A DNA stretch of 64,000 nt from Pseudomonas viridiflava (GTDB lineage Bacteria; Pseudomonadota; Gammaproteobacteria; Pseudomonadales; Pseudomonadaceae). The stretch spans positions 248,001 to 312,000 of the forward strand of contig NZ_UTVH01000001.1 of NCBI RefSeq assembly GCF_900585905.1. Reading direction: 5' to 3'. The notes under the pieces were generated by a model. That model did not search any database. It worked only from the letters and a program-made list of their open reading frames with translations, and had not been told where the DNA came from. Made by a program: the position numbers and the translations under genes. How positions within the stretch are numbered: the first letter of the stretch is position 1; each line of letters starts with the position of its first letter. This document shows positions 1 to 14,732 of this stretch, piece by piece.

Positions 1-1
1 T

Positions 2-604
2 TCCGATGCGGGCACACCGCTGATTTCCGACCCCGGCTACCATCTGGTGCGTCAGGCCCGGGCTGCCGGCATTGCAGTGGTTCCGGTGCCTGGGGCCTGC
101 GCCTTGATTGCCGCGCTTTCAGCCGCCGGCCTGCCCTCTGATCGCTTTATCTTCGAGGGCTTTCTGCCCGCCAAGGCGGTCGGCCGTCGCGCGCGTCTTG
201 ATTTGTTGAAGGAAGAGCCACGCACGTTGATTTTCTACGAGGCGCCGCATCGCATTCTGGAATGCCTGCAGGACCTTGAGCTGGTGTTCGGCGCCCAGCG
301 CCCTGCGTTGCTCGCGCGGGAATTGACCAAGACCTTCGAAACGCTCAAGGGCTTGCCCCTGGGCGAACTGCGCCAGTTTGTCGAAAGTGACAGCAATCAG
401 CAGCGGGGCGAATGCGTGGTCCTGGTTGCGGGCTGGACTGCGCCGGAAGACGAAGACGTGGTCGGCAGTGAAGCCCGACGCATCCTTGACCTGTTGCTCG
501 AAGAGATGCCGCTCAAGCGCGCAGCGGCCCTGGCGGCGCAGATCACCGGCGTGCGCAAGAATCTGTTGTATCAGGTCGCGCTGGACAAGCAAAACGGGGA
601 ATAA
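2..604 (+). CDS. rsmI: 16S rRNA (cytidine-2'-O)-methyltransferase RsmI, 5' end missing
   Basis: RsmI 2'-O-methylates C1402 of 16S rRNA using SAM. The reading frame is already open at base 2 and begins with [12 protein letters not shown], the glycine-rich SAM-site motif of the tetrapyrrole-methylase fold, so the true start lies before the window. Further family signatures are FYEAPHR and the [10 protein letters not shown] segment, and the C-terminal helical part ends at the TAA. About 200 residues are present of a protein usually near 280-300. It is followed by rnpB, then mraZ, an order common in pseudomonads. An alternative internal GTG at 47 would cut into the SAM motif and is not credible. 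Confidence 0.95.
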   Translation, partial: SDAGTPLISDPGYHLVRQARAAGIAVVPVPGACALIAALSAAGLPSDRFIFEGFLPAKAVGRRARLDLLKEEPRTLIFYEAPHRILECLQDLELVFGAQRPALLARELTKTFETLKGLPLGELRQFVESDSNQQRGECVVLVAGWTAPEDEDVVGSEARRILDLLLEEMPLKRAAALAAQITGVRKNLLYQVALDKQNGE

Positions 605-676
605 AGCGCTGCGGCGCGGCCCTGCGACGTTTTAAAGCTTGTTCTGAGTGAGGTGTGCCGCTAACCTTGGCAGCGG

Positions 677-1038
677 AGAGTCGATTGGACAGTCGCTGCC
701 TCTTGTTGCTTTTGCAGTCAAGGGGGGGAGGAAAGTCCGGGCTCCATAGGGCGGAGTGCCAGGTAACGCCTGGGAGGCGTGAGCCTACGGAAAGTGCCAC
801 AGAAAATAACCGCCTAAGCGCTTCGGCGCCGGTAAGGGTGAAAAGGTGCGGTAAGAGCGCACCGCACGTCTGGCAACAGGTCGTGGTCAAGGTAAACCCC
901 ACTCGGAGCAAGACCAAATAGGGTTCCAAGGCGTGGCCCGCGCTGGAACCGGGTAGGTTGCTAAAGACGTCCAGTGATGGCCGTCGTAGAGGAATGACTG
1001 TCCTCGACAGAACCCGGCTTACAGATCGACTCTCCACC
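677..1038 (+). ncRNA. rnpB: RNase P RNA (class A)
   Basis: This is the catalytic RNA of RNase P, which matures tRNA 5' ends. The 5' GGAGAGTCGAT (675-685) pairs with ATCGACTCTCC (1025-1035) to form the closing P1 helix. The conserved core GAGGAAAGTCCGGGCTCC lies at 728-745, and the GGTAAGGGTGAAAAGGTGCGGTAAGA-type central region and the final ACAGAACCCGGCTTACAGATC segment are in the expected order. The length of about 360 nt fits a bacterial A-type RNA. The ends are set by the P1 pairing and may be off by a few bases. Short open frames on either strand here are artefacts of the RNA gene. Confidence 0.96.
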
Positions 1039-1248
1039 TTTTCCTTCTGCATCCCCTCTGAATCGCTCAGTTTAAAAACCCTTCGTAATACCAAAAAAAT
1101 CTTTCACCTCACAAATCACTTTAAGTTCGCTGCGCACTCGCATGAGTTGCGTCGGAATTTTCCGTCCGAAGGCGCGCTTTTTTCGTGCTGATCGTCCGAT
1201 ATCGCTCCTAAATACCAGTTATGTAAGGGATTTCCTTAGGACCGTGCC

Positions 1249-1278
1249 TTGACGGTGTGGTGGGCGGGTTCCTATAGT
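1249..1278 (+). promoter_or_regulatory. sigma70-type promoter of the dcw cluster (Pmra)
   Basis: A -35 TTGACG (1249-1254) and a -10 TATAGT (1273-1278) are separated by 18 bases. They predict a start near 1285, about 67 bases before the mraZ GTG. It is the only convincing promoter in the 1039-1351 gap. The rest of that gap, roughly 1041-1240, is AT-richer and shows nothing else I can name. The position just upstream of the MraZ boxes fits the known autoregulated mraZ promoter arrangement. Confidence 0.65.
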
Positions 1279-1284
1279 GTGCGC

Positions 1285-1310
1285 AAGTGGCAGAAAGTGG
1301 CGCGAAGTGG
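1285..1310 (+). promoter_or_regulatory. MraZ operator: three AAGTGG repeats at 10-bp spacing
   Basis: AAGTGG occurs at 1285-1290, 1295-1300 and 1305-1310, exactly one helical turn apart, followed by a G and a T tract. MraZ is known to bind direct GTGG/TGGG-type repeats with 10-bp periodicity in its own promoter region. These boxes start at the predicted transcription start, so bound MraZ would block initiation or escape. Binding itself is inferred. Confidence 0.7.
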
Positions 1311-1351
1311 GTTTTTTTAACGCTAAAAGTTAGAATTCGGAGAAAGCGCCT

Positions 1352-1807
1352 GTGTTTCGTGGTGCAAACGCGATCAATCTCGATGCAAAGGGCCGTCTCG
1401 CTATGCCGAGCCGGTACCGCGACGAGCTCGATTCGCGCAGCGCCGGGCAACTGATCGTGACCATTGACGCCGTAGATCCTTGCTTGTGCCTTTATCCGCT
1501 CTCCGAATGGGAGCTGATCGAGGCCAAATTACGTGACCTTGCAACCTTTCGTGAAGAGAACCGCCGCTTGCAGCGTCTGCTGATCGGCAACGCCGTAGAC
1601 CTCGAACTCGATGGCAGCGGCCGTTTTCTGGTGCCGCCACGGCTGCGCGAATACGCGAAGCTCGACAAGCGCGTGATGCTGGTAGGCCAGCTCAACAAGT
1701 TTCAACTGTGGGACGAGGACGCCTGGAACGCTCTTGCTGATGCGGATCTGGCGGCCATTCAACAACCGGGCGCGATGCCTGATGAATTACGTGATCTGAT
1801 CCTGTGA
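1352..1807 (+). CDS. mraZ: Transcriptional regulator MraZ
   Basis: MraZ is a nucleoid-associated repressor of the dcw operon with two SpoVT/AbrB-like half-domains. Both carry the DxxxR signature: DAKGR at residues 11-15 and DGSGR at 87-91. The length (151 residues) is normal. The GTG start at 1352 follows GGAGAAAG and gives the family N-terminus [15 protein letters not shown]. The stop overlaps the start of rsmH. It is first in the dcw cluster and probably represses it through the repeats at 1285-1310. Confidence 0.97.
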   Translation: MFRGANAINLDAKGRLAMPSRYRDELDSRSAGQLIVTIDAVDPCLCLYPLSEWELIEAKLRDLATFREENRRLQRLLIGNAVDLELDGSGRFLVPPRLREYAKLDKRVMLVGQLNKFQLWDEDAWNALADADLAAIQQPGAMPDELRDLIL

Positions 1808-2747
1808 CTATGAATAGCGGCTTTACCCACATCACCGTACTGCTCGACGAAGCCGTAGAGGCTCTCGCAGTGCGTGCTGATGGCTGCTATATGGACGGCA
1901 CGTTCGGGCGTGGCGGTCACAGCCGCCTCATCTTGCAGAATCTTGGCCCTGATGGCCGATTGCTGGGTTTCGACAAGGACCCTCAGGCAATTGCCACCGG
2001 GCAATCGCTAGCGGCCGAAGACGGCCGCTTTGTCATTGTGCAGCGCAGCTTCGCCGAACTGGGCGCAGAGGCTCAAGCCCGCGGCATTGGCGGCAAGGTC
2101 AGCGGCATTCTGCTTGACCTCGGGGTTTCCTCGCCGCAGCTGGACGACCCGGAGCGCGGCTTCAGTTTCATGAATGATGGCCCCCTCGACATGCGCATGG
2201 ACCCCACCCGTGGCGTCAGTGCTGCCGAGTTCATTGCCACTGCCCCGGTTGAAGAAATCGCCCGCGTGTTCAAGGAATATGGCGAAGAGCGTTTCGCCAA
2301 ACGCATGGCGGGTGCCGTTGTTCAGCGTCGCGAAGCCCAGCCATTCGAACGCACCGGCGATCTGGCCGAAGTGCTCAAGGTTGCCAACCCGGCCTGGGAA
2401 AAGGGCAAGAATCCTGCCACCCGTGCCTTTCAAGGCCTGCGCATTCACGTCAACAACGAGCTGGGTGACCTTGAAACCGGCCTCGAAGCGGCACTTCAAG
2501 CCCTGGAAGTAGGCGGACGCCTGGTGGTCATCAGCTTTCATTCGCTGGAAGACCGCATCGTCAAATTGTTCATGCGCAAGCTGGTCAAGGGCGAAGCGGA
2601 CAATATGCCTCGCGACCTGCCTATTCAGTACAAAGCCTTCGAGCCCAGAATCCGGCTCATCGGCAAGGCTCAGTTCGCGTCGGAAGAAGAGACCAGGGCC
2701 AATCCCCGTTCCCGCAGCGCCGTCATGCGCGTCGCCGAGAAGCTTCG

Positions 2748-2751
<4 letters not shown>
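1804..2751 (+). CDS. rsmH: 16S rRNA m4C1402 methyltransferase RsmH (MraW)
   Basis: RsmH N4-methylates C1402, the same nucleotide that RsmI, at the window start, methylates on the ribose. The SAM motif [10 protein letters not shown] is at residues 31-40, and [22 protein letters not shown] and [13 protein letters not shown] are family signatures. The length, 315 residues, is normal. The GTG at 1804 overlaps the mraZ stop by four bases; the in-frame ATG at 1810 is an alternative start two codons in. The 3' end overlaps ftsL. Confidence 0.97.
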
Positions 2752-4773
<2,022 letters not shown>

Positions 4774-4774
<1 letters not shown>

Positions 4775-6237
4775 TGTCGTCCAGTCTGAACAAGATTTTT
4801 GCCCATGCTTCAAGCGATCTGATGATTCGTGAGCTGACCCTGGACAGCCGCAATGTTCGCGGCGGTGATCTGTTTCTCGCCGTGCCGGGGCTGAACTCCG
4901 ATGGCCGCGATCATATCGCCGATGCCTTGAAGCGTGGCGCTGCGGCGGTGGCCTATGAAGTGCAAGGGGCCAAGGTGCTGCCGATCACTGACGTGCCCTT
5001 GATTCCGGTCAAAGGTCTGGCGGCGCAGCTTTCCGACATTGCCGGGCGTTTTTATGGTGACCCCAGTCGCAGCCTGAACATGGTCGGCGTGACGGGCACC
5101 AATGGCAAAACCAGCGTGACGCAACTGGTGGCCCAGGCGCTGGACCTGCTGGGTCAGCACTGCGGCATCGTTGGCACCCTGGGCACCGGTTTTCACGGTG
5201 CGTTGCAGAGTGGCCGGCACACCACGCCTGATCCGATTGCCGTGCAGGCCACCTTATCGGACCTGCGCAAGGCCGGCGCCCGCGCCGTGGCCATGGAAGT
5301 CTCTTCCCACGGGCTGGACCAGGGCCGGGCGACCGCGCTGGCGTTCGATGTCGCGGTGCTGACCAATCTGTCGCGCGATCATCTGGATTACCACGGCACC
5401 ATGGAGGCCTACGCCGCCGCGAAAGCCAGGTTGTTCGCCTGGGCCGATCTGCGTTGCCGGGTGATCAATATCGACGACGAGTTCGGTCGTACCCTGGCCG
5501 CTGAAAAGCGCGAATCGCGCCTGATCACCTACAGTCTGGAAGATTCCAGTGCTTACCTGTATTGCCGTGACGCTCGTTTTGACGATGACGGTGTGCGCGC
5601 CACGCTGGTGACGCCACAGGGTCAACACCTGCTGCGCAGCAGCCTGCTCGGTCGTTTCAATCTGAGCAATGTGCTTGCCGCCGTCGGTGCGCTGCTGGGC
5701 CTGGATTATGCACTGGACGAAATTCTCAAGGTGCTGCCTCAGCTGCAGGGTCCGGCCGGGCGCATGCAGCGCCTTGGCGGCGGCACTGCGCCGCTGGTGG
5801 TGGTCGACTACGCCCACACGCCCGATGCGCTGGAAAAAGTGCTGACAGCCTTGCGCCCCCACGCCAAAGGCCGCCTCCTGTGCCTGTTCGGCTGTGGTGG
5901 CGATCGCGATCGTGGCAAGCGTCCGCTGATGGCCGAAGTGGTTGAGCGTCTGGCTGACGGCGTGCTGGTGAGTGATGACAACCCGCGCAGCGAAGCTGCG
6001 CAGCAGATCTTCGATGATATCCGCCCGGGTTTCAGCCAGCCGCAGGCCGTTCGCTTTCTGCAAGGAAGAGGTCTGGCGATTGCCGAGATCGTCGCCAGCG
6101 CAACGGCTGATGATGTAATCGTCCTGGCAGGCAAAGGCCACGAGGACTACCAGGAAATCAACGGCGAACGTCAGCCATTCTCCGATCTGGAAGCTGCGAC
6201 GCAAGCGCTGGCTGCGTGGGGGAAGGCGAATGTTTAA
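4774..6237 (+). CDS. murE: UDP-MurNAc-L-Ala-D-Glu:meso-diaminopimelate ligase MurE
   Basis: MurE adds meso-diaminopimelate to the peptidoglycan precursor in the cytoplasm. It shows the three Mur-ligase domains, the ATP loop GVTGTNGKTS (about residues 105-114), and the DNPR motif (in VSDDNPRSEA), which marks diaminopimelate rather than lysine specificity. The ATG at 4774 overlaps the ftsI stop (TGATG) and follows AAGGAGGG. A TTG one codon earlier also keeps the frame open but is less likely. The 3' end overlaps murF by eight bases. Confidence 0.96.
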
Positions 6238-7600
6238 GCCACTCTCCTTCAGCCATCTGACGACCGTGCTCGATGCCCGTCTGGTGGGTGCTGATTGCAC
6301 CTTCGAGGGTGTCAGCATCGACAGCCGCGGCATCAGCGCCGGGCAACTGTTTGTCGCGTTGACCGGCCCGCGTTTCGATGGTCATGACTATCTTGATCAG
6401 GTCGCTGCCAAAGGTGCGGTGGGTGCCCTGGTCGAGCACCCAGTACCAGGCTCGACATTGCCGCAGCTGGTCGTGCTGGACACCCGCAAGGCGCTGGCCC
6501 AGCTGGGTGCGCTGAATCGCAACGCGTTCGTCGACCGCCCTGTGGCCGGGATTACCGGCTCCAGCGGCAAGACCACGGTCAAGGAAATGCTCGCCAGCAT
6601 CCTGCGCACCCGTGGGCCTGTATTGGCCACTCGTGGCAATCTCAATAATGAGTTGGGTGTACCGCTGACCCTGCTTGAACTGGGGCCTGAATACTCGGCC
6701 GCCGTGATCGAAATGGGTGCATCGGGCGTTGGCGAAATTGCCTTCACGGTGAGCCTGACCAAGCCTCATGTGGCGTTGATTACCAACGCCGGGACCGCTC
6801 ATGTCGGCGAGTTCGGCGGGCCTGACAAGATAGTCGAGGCCAAGGGCGAAATTCTCGAAGGGCTCGACAGCTTTGGCGTCGCGGTTCTCAACAAGGAAGA
6901 CAAGGCTTTCCCGATCTGGACGGCACGTGCACGCGGGCGGCAGATCACCAGCTTCGCCGTGGCTGACCAGACGGCTGACTTTTACGCGCAGGACGTTGTG
7001 CTGGACGCGCGCGGTTGCCCGGGTTTCACCCTGTGCAGCCCGGCGGGCTCGGCGTCGGTGCAGCTCAATCTGCTGGGCGCCCATAACGTCGCCAACGCGC
7101 TGGCGGCAGCCGCGGCGGGTCAGGCGATGGGCATTGAACTGGCGGGCCTGGTGGCCGGCCTCAATGCCGTGCAACCAGTCAAAGGCCGTACCGTGGCGCA
7201 AATAGGCACCCATGGCATACGGGTAATTGACGACACCTATAACGCCAACCCGTCCTCGATCAACGCTGCGGTGGATATCCTCAGCGGTTTTGCCGGTCGC
7301 ACCGTGCTGGTACTGGGCGACATCGGCGAATTGGGCGACTGGGCCGAGCAGGGTCACCGTGACGTCGGCGCCTATGCAGTTGGCAAGGTGTCGGCGCTCT
7401 ACGCGGTGGGGCCATTGATGCTGCACGCAGTCAACGCTTTTGGTGAACACGCTCATCACTTCGCCACGCAAGCCGAGCTGATTGCAGCCTTGCGCGCTGA
7501 ACAGAATTCTCAAACCACTATCTTGATCAAGGGCTCGCGTAGCGCTGCGATGGAAAACGTCGTCGCTGCTCTGTGCGGTTCCAGCCTGGAGACACATTAA
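6230..7600 (+). CDS. murF: UDP-MurNAc-tripeptide:D-Ala-D-Ala ligase MurF
   Basis: MurF attaches D-Ala-D-Ala to complete UDP-MurNAc-pentapeptide, with cytoplasmic ATP-dependent chemistry. The Mur-ligase P-loop [10 protein letters not shown] is at residues 107-116, [12 protein letters not shown] and the DDTYNANP signature of the C-terminal domain follow. The length of 456 residues is usual. The ATG lies inside the end of murE and the TAA shares its last base with the mraY start, consistent with translational coupling. Confidence 0.96.
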   Translation: MFKPLSFSHLTTVLDARLVGADCTFEGVSIDSRGISAGQLFVALTGPRFDGHDYLDQVAAKGAVGALVEHPVPGSTLPQLVVLDTRKALAQLGALNRNAFVDRPVAGITGSSGKTTVKEMLASILRTRGPVLATRGNLNNELGVPLTLLELGPEYSAAVIEMGASGVGEIAFTVSLTKPHVALITNAGTAHVGEFGGPDKIVEAKGEILEGLDSFGVAVLNKEDKAFPIWTARARGRQITSFAVADQTADFYAQDVVLDARGCPGFTLCSPAGSASVQLNLLGAHNVANALAAAAAGQAMGIELAGLVAGLNAVQPVKGRTVAQIGTHGIRVIDDTYNANPSSINAAVDILSGFAGRTVLVLGDIGELGDWAEQGHRDVGAYAVGKVSALYAVGPLMLHAVNAFGEHAHHFATQAELIAALRAEQNSQTTILIKGSRSAAMENVVAALCGSSLETH

Positions 7601-8682
7601 TGCTGCTGCTGCTGGCCGAGTTTCTGCAACAGTTCCACAAAGGCTTCGCGGTCTTCCAGTACCTGACCCTGCGCGGGATTCTCGGCGTGCTCACGGCCTT
7701 GTCGCTGTCGCTGTGCCTGGGGCCCTGGATGATCCGTGCTCTGCAGATGCGTCAGATCGGTCAGTCGGTGCGTAACGACGGCCCACAGTCGCACCTGTCC
7801 AAATCCGGCACCCCGACCATGGGCGGCGCGCTGATTCTTTCCTCCATCGGCATCAGCACCTTGCTCTGGGCAGACCTCAGCAATCGCTATGTCTGGGTGG
7901 TGCTGCTGGTCACGCTGCTGTTTGGCGGCATCGGCTGGGTGGACGACTATCGCAAGGTGATCGAGAAGAACTCGAAAGGTCTGCCGAGCCGCTGGAAGTA
8001 TTTCTGGCAGTCGGTGTTCGGTCTGTGCGCGGCGATTTTCCTGTATGCGACCGCACCCTCGGCGGTCGAAACCACACTGATTATTCCAATGTTCAAGGAC
8101 GCCAGTATTGCCTTGGGCATCGGCTTCATCGTGCTGACCTATTTCGTGATTGTCGGCTCCAGCAACGCGGTCAATCTGACAGATGGCCTGGACGGGCTGG
8201 CGATTCTGCCAACGGTACTGGTGGGCGGCGCGCTGGGTATTTTCTGCTACCTGTCGGGCAACGTGAAATTCGCGGAATACCTGCTGATTCCTTATGTGCC
8301 GGGCGCCGGTGAACTGATCGTGTTCTGCGGCGCCTTGATCGGCGCAGGCCTGGGCTTCCTCTGGTTCAACACCTACCCGGCCCAGGTTTTCATGGGCGAC
8401 GTCGGCGCACTGGCCCTCGGCGCTGCGCTGGGCACCATTGCGGTGATCGTGCGTCAGGAAATCGTGCTGTTCATCATGGGCGGTGTGTTCGTGATGGAAA
8501 CCCTGTCAGTGGTCATTCAGGTTGCATCCTTTAAGTTGACCGGCCGCCGGGTGTTTCGCATGGCGCCGATCCACCACCACTTTGAACTCAAGGGCTGGCC
8601 GGAGCCACGCGTGATCGTCCGTTTCTGGATCATCACCGTGATTCTCGTGTTGATCGGCCTTGCCACGCTGAAACTGAGGTAG
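7600..8682 (+). CDS. mraY: Phospho-N-acetylmuramoyl-pentapeptide transferase MraY
   Basis: MraY makes lipid I by transferring phospho-MurNAc-pentapeptide to undecaprenyl phosphate. It is a polytopic inner-membrane enzyme of 360 residues with about ten hydrophobic segments. The motifs are [16 protein letters not shown] and the histidine-rich [11 protein letters not shown] near the C-terminus. The ATG at 7600 was chosen because it overlaps the murF TAA and gives the standard [10 protein letters not shown]-terminus; the frame is open nine codons further upstream. Confidence 0.97.
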   Translation: MLLLLAEFLQQFHKGFAVFQYLTLRGILGVLTALSLSLCLGPWMIRALQMRQIGQSVRNDGPQSHLSKSGTPTMGGALILSSIGISTLLWADLSNRYVWVVLLVTLLFGGIGWVDDYRKVIEKNSKGLPSRWKYFWQSVFGLCAAIFLYATAPSAVETTLIIPMFKDASIALGIGFIVLTYFVIVGSSNAVNLTDGLDGLAILPTVLVGGALGIFCYLSGNVKFAEYLLIPYVPGAGELIVFCGALIGAGLGFLWFNTYPAQVFMGDVGALALGAALGTIAVIVRQEIVLFIMGGVFVMETLSVVIQVASFKLTGRRVFRMAPIHHHFELKGWPEPRVIVRFWIITVILVLIGLATLKLR

Positions 8683-8687
8683 AACGA

Positions 8688-10034
8688 GTGTCTCTTATCG
8701 CTTCAGACCATTTCCGCATCGTTGTCGGCCTCGGCAAGAGCGGCATGTCCCTGGTTCGCTTCCTGGCGAATCAGGGTGTGTCGTTTGCCGTGGCTGACAC
8801 GCGGGAAAATCCGCCTGAGCTGGCGACTTTGCGTCGTGATTTCCCTCAAGTGGATGTGCGTTGTGGCGAACTGGACGTGGAATTCCTCTGCCGCGCCGAC
8901 GAGCTCTATGTCAGCCCCGGCCTGGCCCTGGCCACACCTGCCTTGCAGCAGGCGGCGGCCCGTGGCGTGAAGCTCTCGGGCGATATCGACCTGTTTGCCC
9001 GGCATGCCAGGGCGCCGATCATTGCCATCACCGGCTCCAACGCGAAAAGCACGGTAACCACGCTGGTGGGTGAAATGGCACTGGCAGCGGGCAAACGCGT
9101 GGCGGTGGGCGGCAATCTGGGTACGCCTGCCCTGGATCTGCTGGCGGATGACATCGAACTCTACGTCATGGAACTGTCGAGTTTTCAGCTGGAAACCACC
9201 GACCAGCTGGGCGCCGAAGTCGCCACTGTGCTGAACGTCAGCGAAGATCACATGGACCGCTACACCGGACTGCCTGCCTACCATCTGGCCAAGCACCGGG
9301 TGTTCCGTGGTGCTCGGCAGGTGGTGGTCAATCGTCACGATGTGCTGACCCGGCCATTGATTGGCGAAGGCCTGCCGTGCTGGACCTTCGGCCTGAACGT
9401 TCCTGATTTTCATGGTTTCGGCCTGCGTGAAGAAAATGGCCAGAAGTACCTCGCTTTTCAGTTCGAGAAGCTGATGCCGGTAAGCGATTTGAAAGTGCGC
9501 GGCGCGCACAATCAGGCCAACGCCTTGGCGGCGCTGGCCCTGGGTCATGCCGTCGGCCTGCCGATGGATGCCATGCTGGCGAGCCTGCGCAGCTTTGCCG
9601 GCCTGGAGCATCGCTGCCAATGGGTGCGCGAGCATGCCGGCGTGAATTATTACAACGACTCGAAGGCGACCAACGTCGGCGCTGCACTGGCGGCGATCAA
9701 GGGCCTGGGCACGGACATGGCGGGCAAGCTGGTGCTGATCGCCGGTGGCGATGGCAAGGGTGCTGACTTCAGCGGTTTGCGCGCGCCGGTGGCTGCACAT
9801 TGCCGCGCAGTGGTGCTGATCGGCCGCGATGCCGAGCTAATCGCGCAGGCGCTGGGCGATGCGGTGCCCCTTGTGCGCGTTGTCACGCTGGCCGACGCCG
9901 TACTGCGCAGTGCCGAGCTTGCTCAGGCAGGCGACGCGGTATTGCTGGCGCCTGCCTGCGCCAGTTTCGACATGTTCAACAACTACGAAGAGCGCGGTCG
10001 TCTGTTCGCGCAAGCCGTGGGGGACTTGTCATGA
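8688..10034 (+). CDS. murD: UDP-MurNAc-L-Ala:D-glutamate ligase MurD
   Basis: MurD adds D-glutamate to UDP-MurNAc-L-Ala. The nucleotide loop reads ITGSNAKSTVTTL, with Ala where many MurDs have Gly (GKST) but with the lysine, Ser and Thr kept, so activity is expected. NVSEDHMDRY and YYNDSKATN are family motifs. The protein is 448 residues. The GTG start lies five bases after mraY, and the TGA overlaps the ftsW ATG. Confidence 0.96.
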   Translation: MSLIASDHFRIVVGLGKSGMSLVRFLANQGVSFAVADTRENPPELATLRRDFPQVDVRCGELDVEFLCRADELYVSPGLALATPALQQAAARGVKLSGDIDLFARHARAPIIAITGSNAKSTVTTLVGEMALAAGKRVAVGGNLGTPALDLLADDIELYVMELSSFQLETTDQLGAEVATVLNVSEDHMDRYTGLPAYHLAKHRVFRGARQVVVNRHDVLTRPLIGEGLPCWTFGLNVPDFHGFGLREENGQKYLAFQFEKLMPVSDLKVRGAHNQANALAALALGHAVGLPMDAMLASLRSFAGLEHRCQWVREHAGVNYYNDSKATNVGAALAAIKGLGTDMAGKLVLIAGGDGKGADFSGLRAPVAAHCRAVVLIGRDAELIAQALGDAVPLVRVVTLADAVLRSAELAQAGDAVLLAPACASFDMFNNYEERGRLFAQAVGDLS

Positions 10035-11245
10035 TCTTCGGCGTGATCAAACCGTTTCCATCACCGCTGATTACCGGTCGCGGCATTGACGTCGACTTTC
10101 CGATGCTGGCTGGCTGTCTGGCCTTGCTGGGTCTGGGACTGGTGATGATCACGTCGGCTTCTTCGGAAGTCGCCGCCGTACAGTCGGGCAACACGCTGTA
10201 CATGATGACCCGCCATCTGATCTACATGATCATCGGCATCTTTGCCTGCGGCGTGACCATGATGATTCCGGTCGCCACCTGGCAGCGTCTGGGCTGGCTG
10301 ATGCTGCTGGGCGCGTTCGGCTTGCTGATCATGGTGCTGGTGCCTGGTATCGGACGCGAGGTGAACGGCTCTATGCGCTGGATCGGCTTCGGCGCGTTCA
10401 ACGTGCAGCCATCGGAAATCGCCAAGGTGTTCGTGGTGATCTTCCTGGCCGGTTACCTGATTCGTCGGCAGACGGAAGTCCGCGAGAGCTGGATGGGCTT
10501 TTTCAAGCCGTTCATCGTGCTGCTGCCCATGGCGGGTCTGCTGCTGATGGAGCCTGACTTCGGCGCCACTGTCGTGATGATGGGCGCTGCCGCGGCGATG
10601 CTGTTCCTGGGCGGCGTGGGTCTGTTCCGTTTCAGCCTGATGGTGGCGTTGGCAGTCGGTGCGGTGTTCGTGCTGGTGCAGGCGCAACCGTACCGGATGG
10701 CGCGCCTGATTACCTTTACCGACCCGTGGTCCGACCAATTCGGTTCGGGTTATCAGTTGACCCAGGCACTGATTGCGTTTGGCCGCGGCGAGTGGCTGGG
10801 CGTGGGTCTGGGCAACAGCGTGCAGAAGCAGTTCTACCTGCCGGAAGCCCACACTGACTTCGTGTTCTCGGTACTGGCTGAAGAGCTGGGCGTCGTCGGC
10901 TCGTTGCTGACCGTCGGCCTGTTCGTGTTCGTCAGTATTCGCGCCATGTACATCGGCATGTGGGCCGAGCGCGCCAAGCAGTTTTTCGGTGCCTACGTTG
11001 CCTATGGCCTGGCTTTCCTGTGGATCGGCCAGTTCCTGATCAATATCGGTGTGAACGTGGGCCTGCTGCCAACCAAGGGCCTGACCCTGCCATTCCTCAG
11101 TTATGGCGGCAGCTCGCTGGTGATCTGCTGTGCCAGCCTTGGCCTGTTGCTGCGCATCGAGTGGGAATCGCGCTTCAACATGGGCAGCGAAGAAGCGGAG
11201 TTCAACGAAAGTGACTTCGCCGAGGAGCCACCCCATGGGCGCTAA
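10031..11245 (+). CDS. ftsW: Peptidoglycan glycosyltransferase FtsW (SEDS)
   Basis: FtsW is the SEDS-family polymerase of septal peptidoglycan that partners FtsI. It is 404 residues with about ten transmembrane helices. Typical stretches are FGAFNVQPSEIAK, the acidic loop near MEPDFGATVV, the EAHTDFVFSVLAEELG motif and LPFLSYGGSSL near the end. The frame stays open upstream through murD, but the ATG at 10031, overlapping the murD TGA, gives the expected N-terminus. The 3' end overlaps murG by 11 bases. Confidence 0.96.
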   Translation: MIFGVIKPFPSPLITGRGIDVDFPMLAGCLALLGLGLVMITSASSEVAAVQSGNTLYMMTRHLIYMIIGIFACGVTMMIPVATWQRLGWLMLLGAFGLLIMVLVPGIGREVNGSMRWIGFGAFNVQPSEIAKVFVVIFLAGYLIRRQTEVRESWMGFFKPFIVLLPMAGLLLMEPDFGATVVMMGAAAAMLFLGGVGLFRFSLMVALAVGAVFVLVQAQPYRMARLITFTDPWSDQFGSGYQLTQALIAFGRGEWLGVGLGNSVQKQFYLPEAHTDFVFSVLAEELGVVGSLLTVGLFVFVSIRAMYIGMWAERAKQFFGAYVAYGLAFLWIGQFLINIGVNVGLLPTKGLTLPFLSYGGSSLVICCASLGLLLRIEWESRFNMGSEEAEFNESDFAEEPPHGR

Positions 11246-12297
11246 TGTGCTGATCATGGCAGGCGGCACCGGCGGCCACGTGTTTCCGGCGCTGGCCTGC
11301 GCGCGTGAATTCCAGGCGCGTGGTTACAGCGTGCACTGGCTGGGCACGCCGCGCGGGATCGAAAACGAGCTGGTCCCGCAGGCGGGCTTCAGCTTGCACC
11401 TGATCAATGTCACCGGCTTGCGTGGCAAGAGCAGGCTGTCGCTGCTCAAGGCGCCGCTGATGCTGATCAAGGCATTGATGCAGGCGCGCAAAGTGATTCG
11501 TCAGTTGAAGCCGGTGTGTGTGGTCGGCTTCGGCGGTTATGTGACCGGCCCCGGCGGTCTGGCGGCCAGGCTGGGTAACGTGCCGCTGGTGATCCACGAA
11601 CAGAATGCCGTCGCCGGGACTGCCAACCGCAGCCTGTCGTCGTTTGCGGCGCGCATCTGCGAAGCCTTCCCGAACACCTTCGCCGCCTCGGACAAGCGCC
11701 GGACCACGGGCAACCCCGTACGTGTCGAGCTGTTCCTGGAGACGCCGCGTCAGGCCCTGGCCGGGCGCAGGGCCCGTCTGCTGGTGCTGGGCGGTAGCCT
11801 GGGCGCCGAACCGCTGAACAAATTGCTGCCCGAGGCGCTGGCTCAATTGCCCGCCGACCTGCGACCTGAAGTGTTTCATCAGGCGGGCAAGCAGCACGAT
11901 GAAGTCACCGCCCAGCGTTATCGCGCGGCGGGTGTCGAGGCGCAGGTGGCGCCGTTCATCAAGGACATGGCCCAGGCCTATGGCTGGGCCGATCTGGTGG
12001 TCTGTCGCGCAGGCGCGTTGACCATCAGCGAACTGGCGGCAGCCGGACTGCCGTCACTGCTGGTGCCGCTGCCGTATGCGATCGACGACCACCAGTCCCG
12101 CAATGCCGACTATCTGGCCCACGAAGGCGCAGCCTTTGTCATGCCCCAGGCAACAACGGGTGCAGCCGAGATGGCGGCGCGCCTGAAAGAGGTTTTGATG
12201 CAACCCGAACAACTGCAAAACATGGCCCGTACCGCTCGCCGTCTGGCCAAGCCCGACGCGACCAATACCGTTGTCGATATCTGCCTGGAGGTGGCCC

Positions 12298-12305
<8 letters not shown>
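11235..12305 (+). CDS. murG: UDP-GlcNAc:lipid I N-acetylglucosamine transferase MurG
   Basis: MurG converts lipid I to lipid II at the inner face of the membrane. It is a GT-B fold enzyme with the N-terminal glycine loop [14 protein letters not shown] (residues 8-21), [11 protein letters not shown], and a C-terminal UDP-GlcNAc site around [18 protein letters not shown]. The length is 356 residues. The ATG at 11235 places the glycine loop at its normal distance from the N-terminus; the open frame further upstream is ignored. Its end overlaps murC by eight bases. Confidence 0.96.
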
Positions 12306-14729
<2,424 letters not shown>

Positions 14730-14732
14730 ATC

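Noticed and set aside
655..1094. Short open frames on both strands in the rnpB region
   Set aside because: They coincide with the RNase P RNA gene, whose conserved core and P1 helix are clear.
9010..9060. Ala in the MurD P-loop (GSNAKST) as a loss-of-function sign
   Set aside because: The Lys, Ser and Thr needed for ATP binding are kept, and I recall the same variant in other Pseudomonas MurD proteins.
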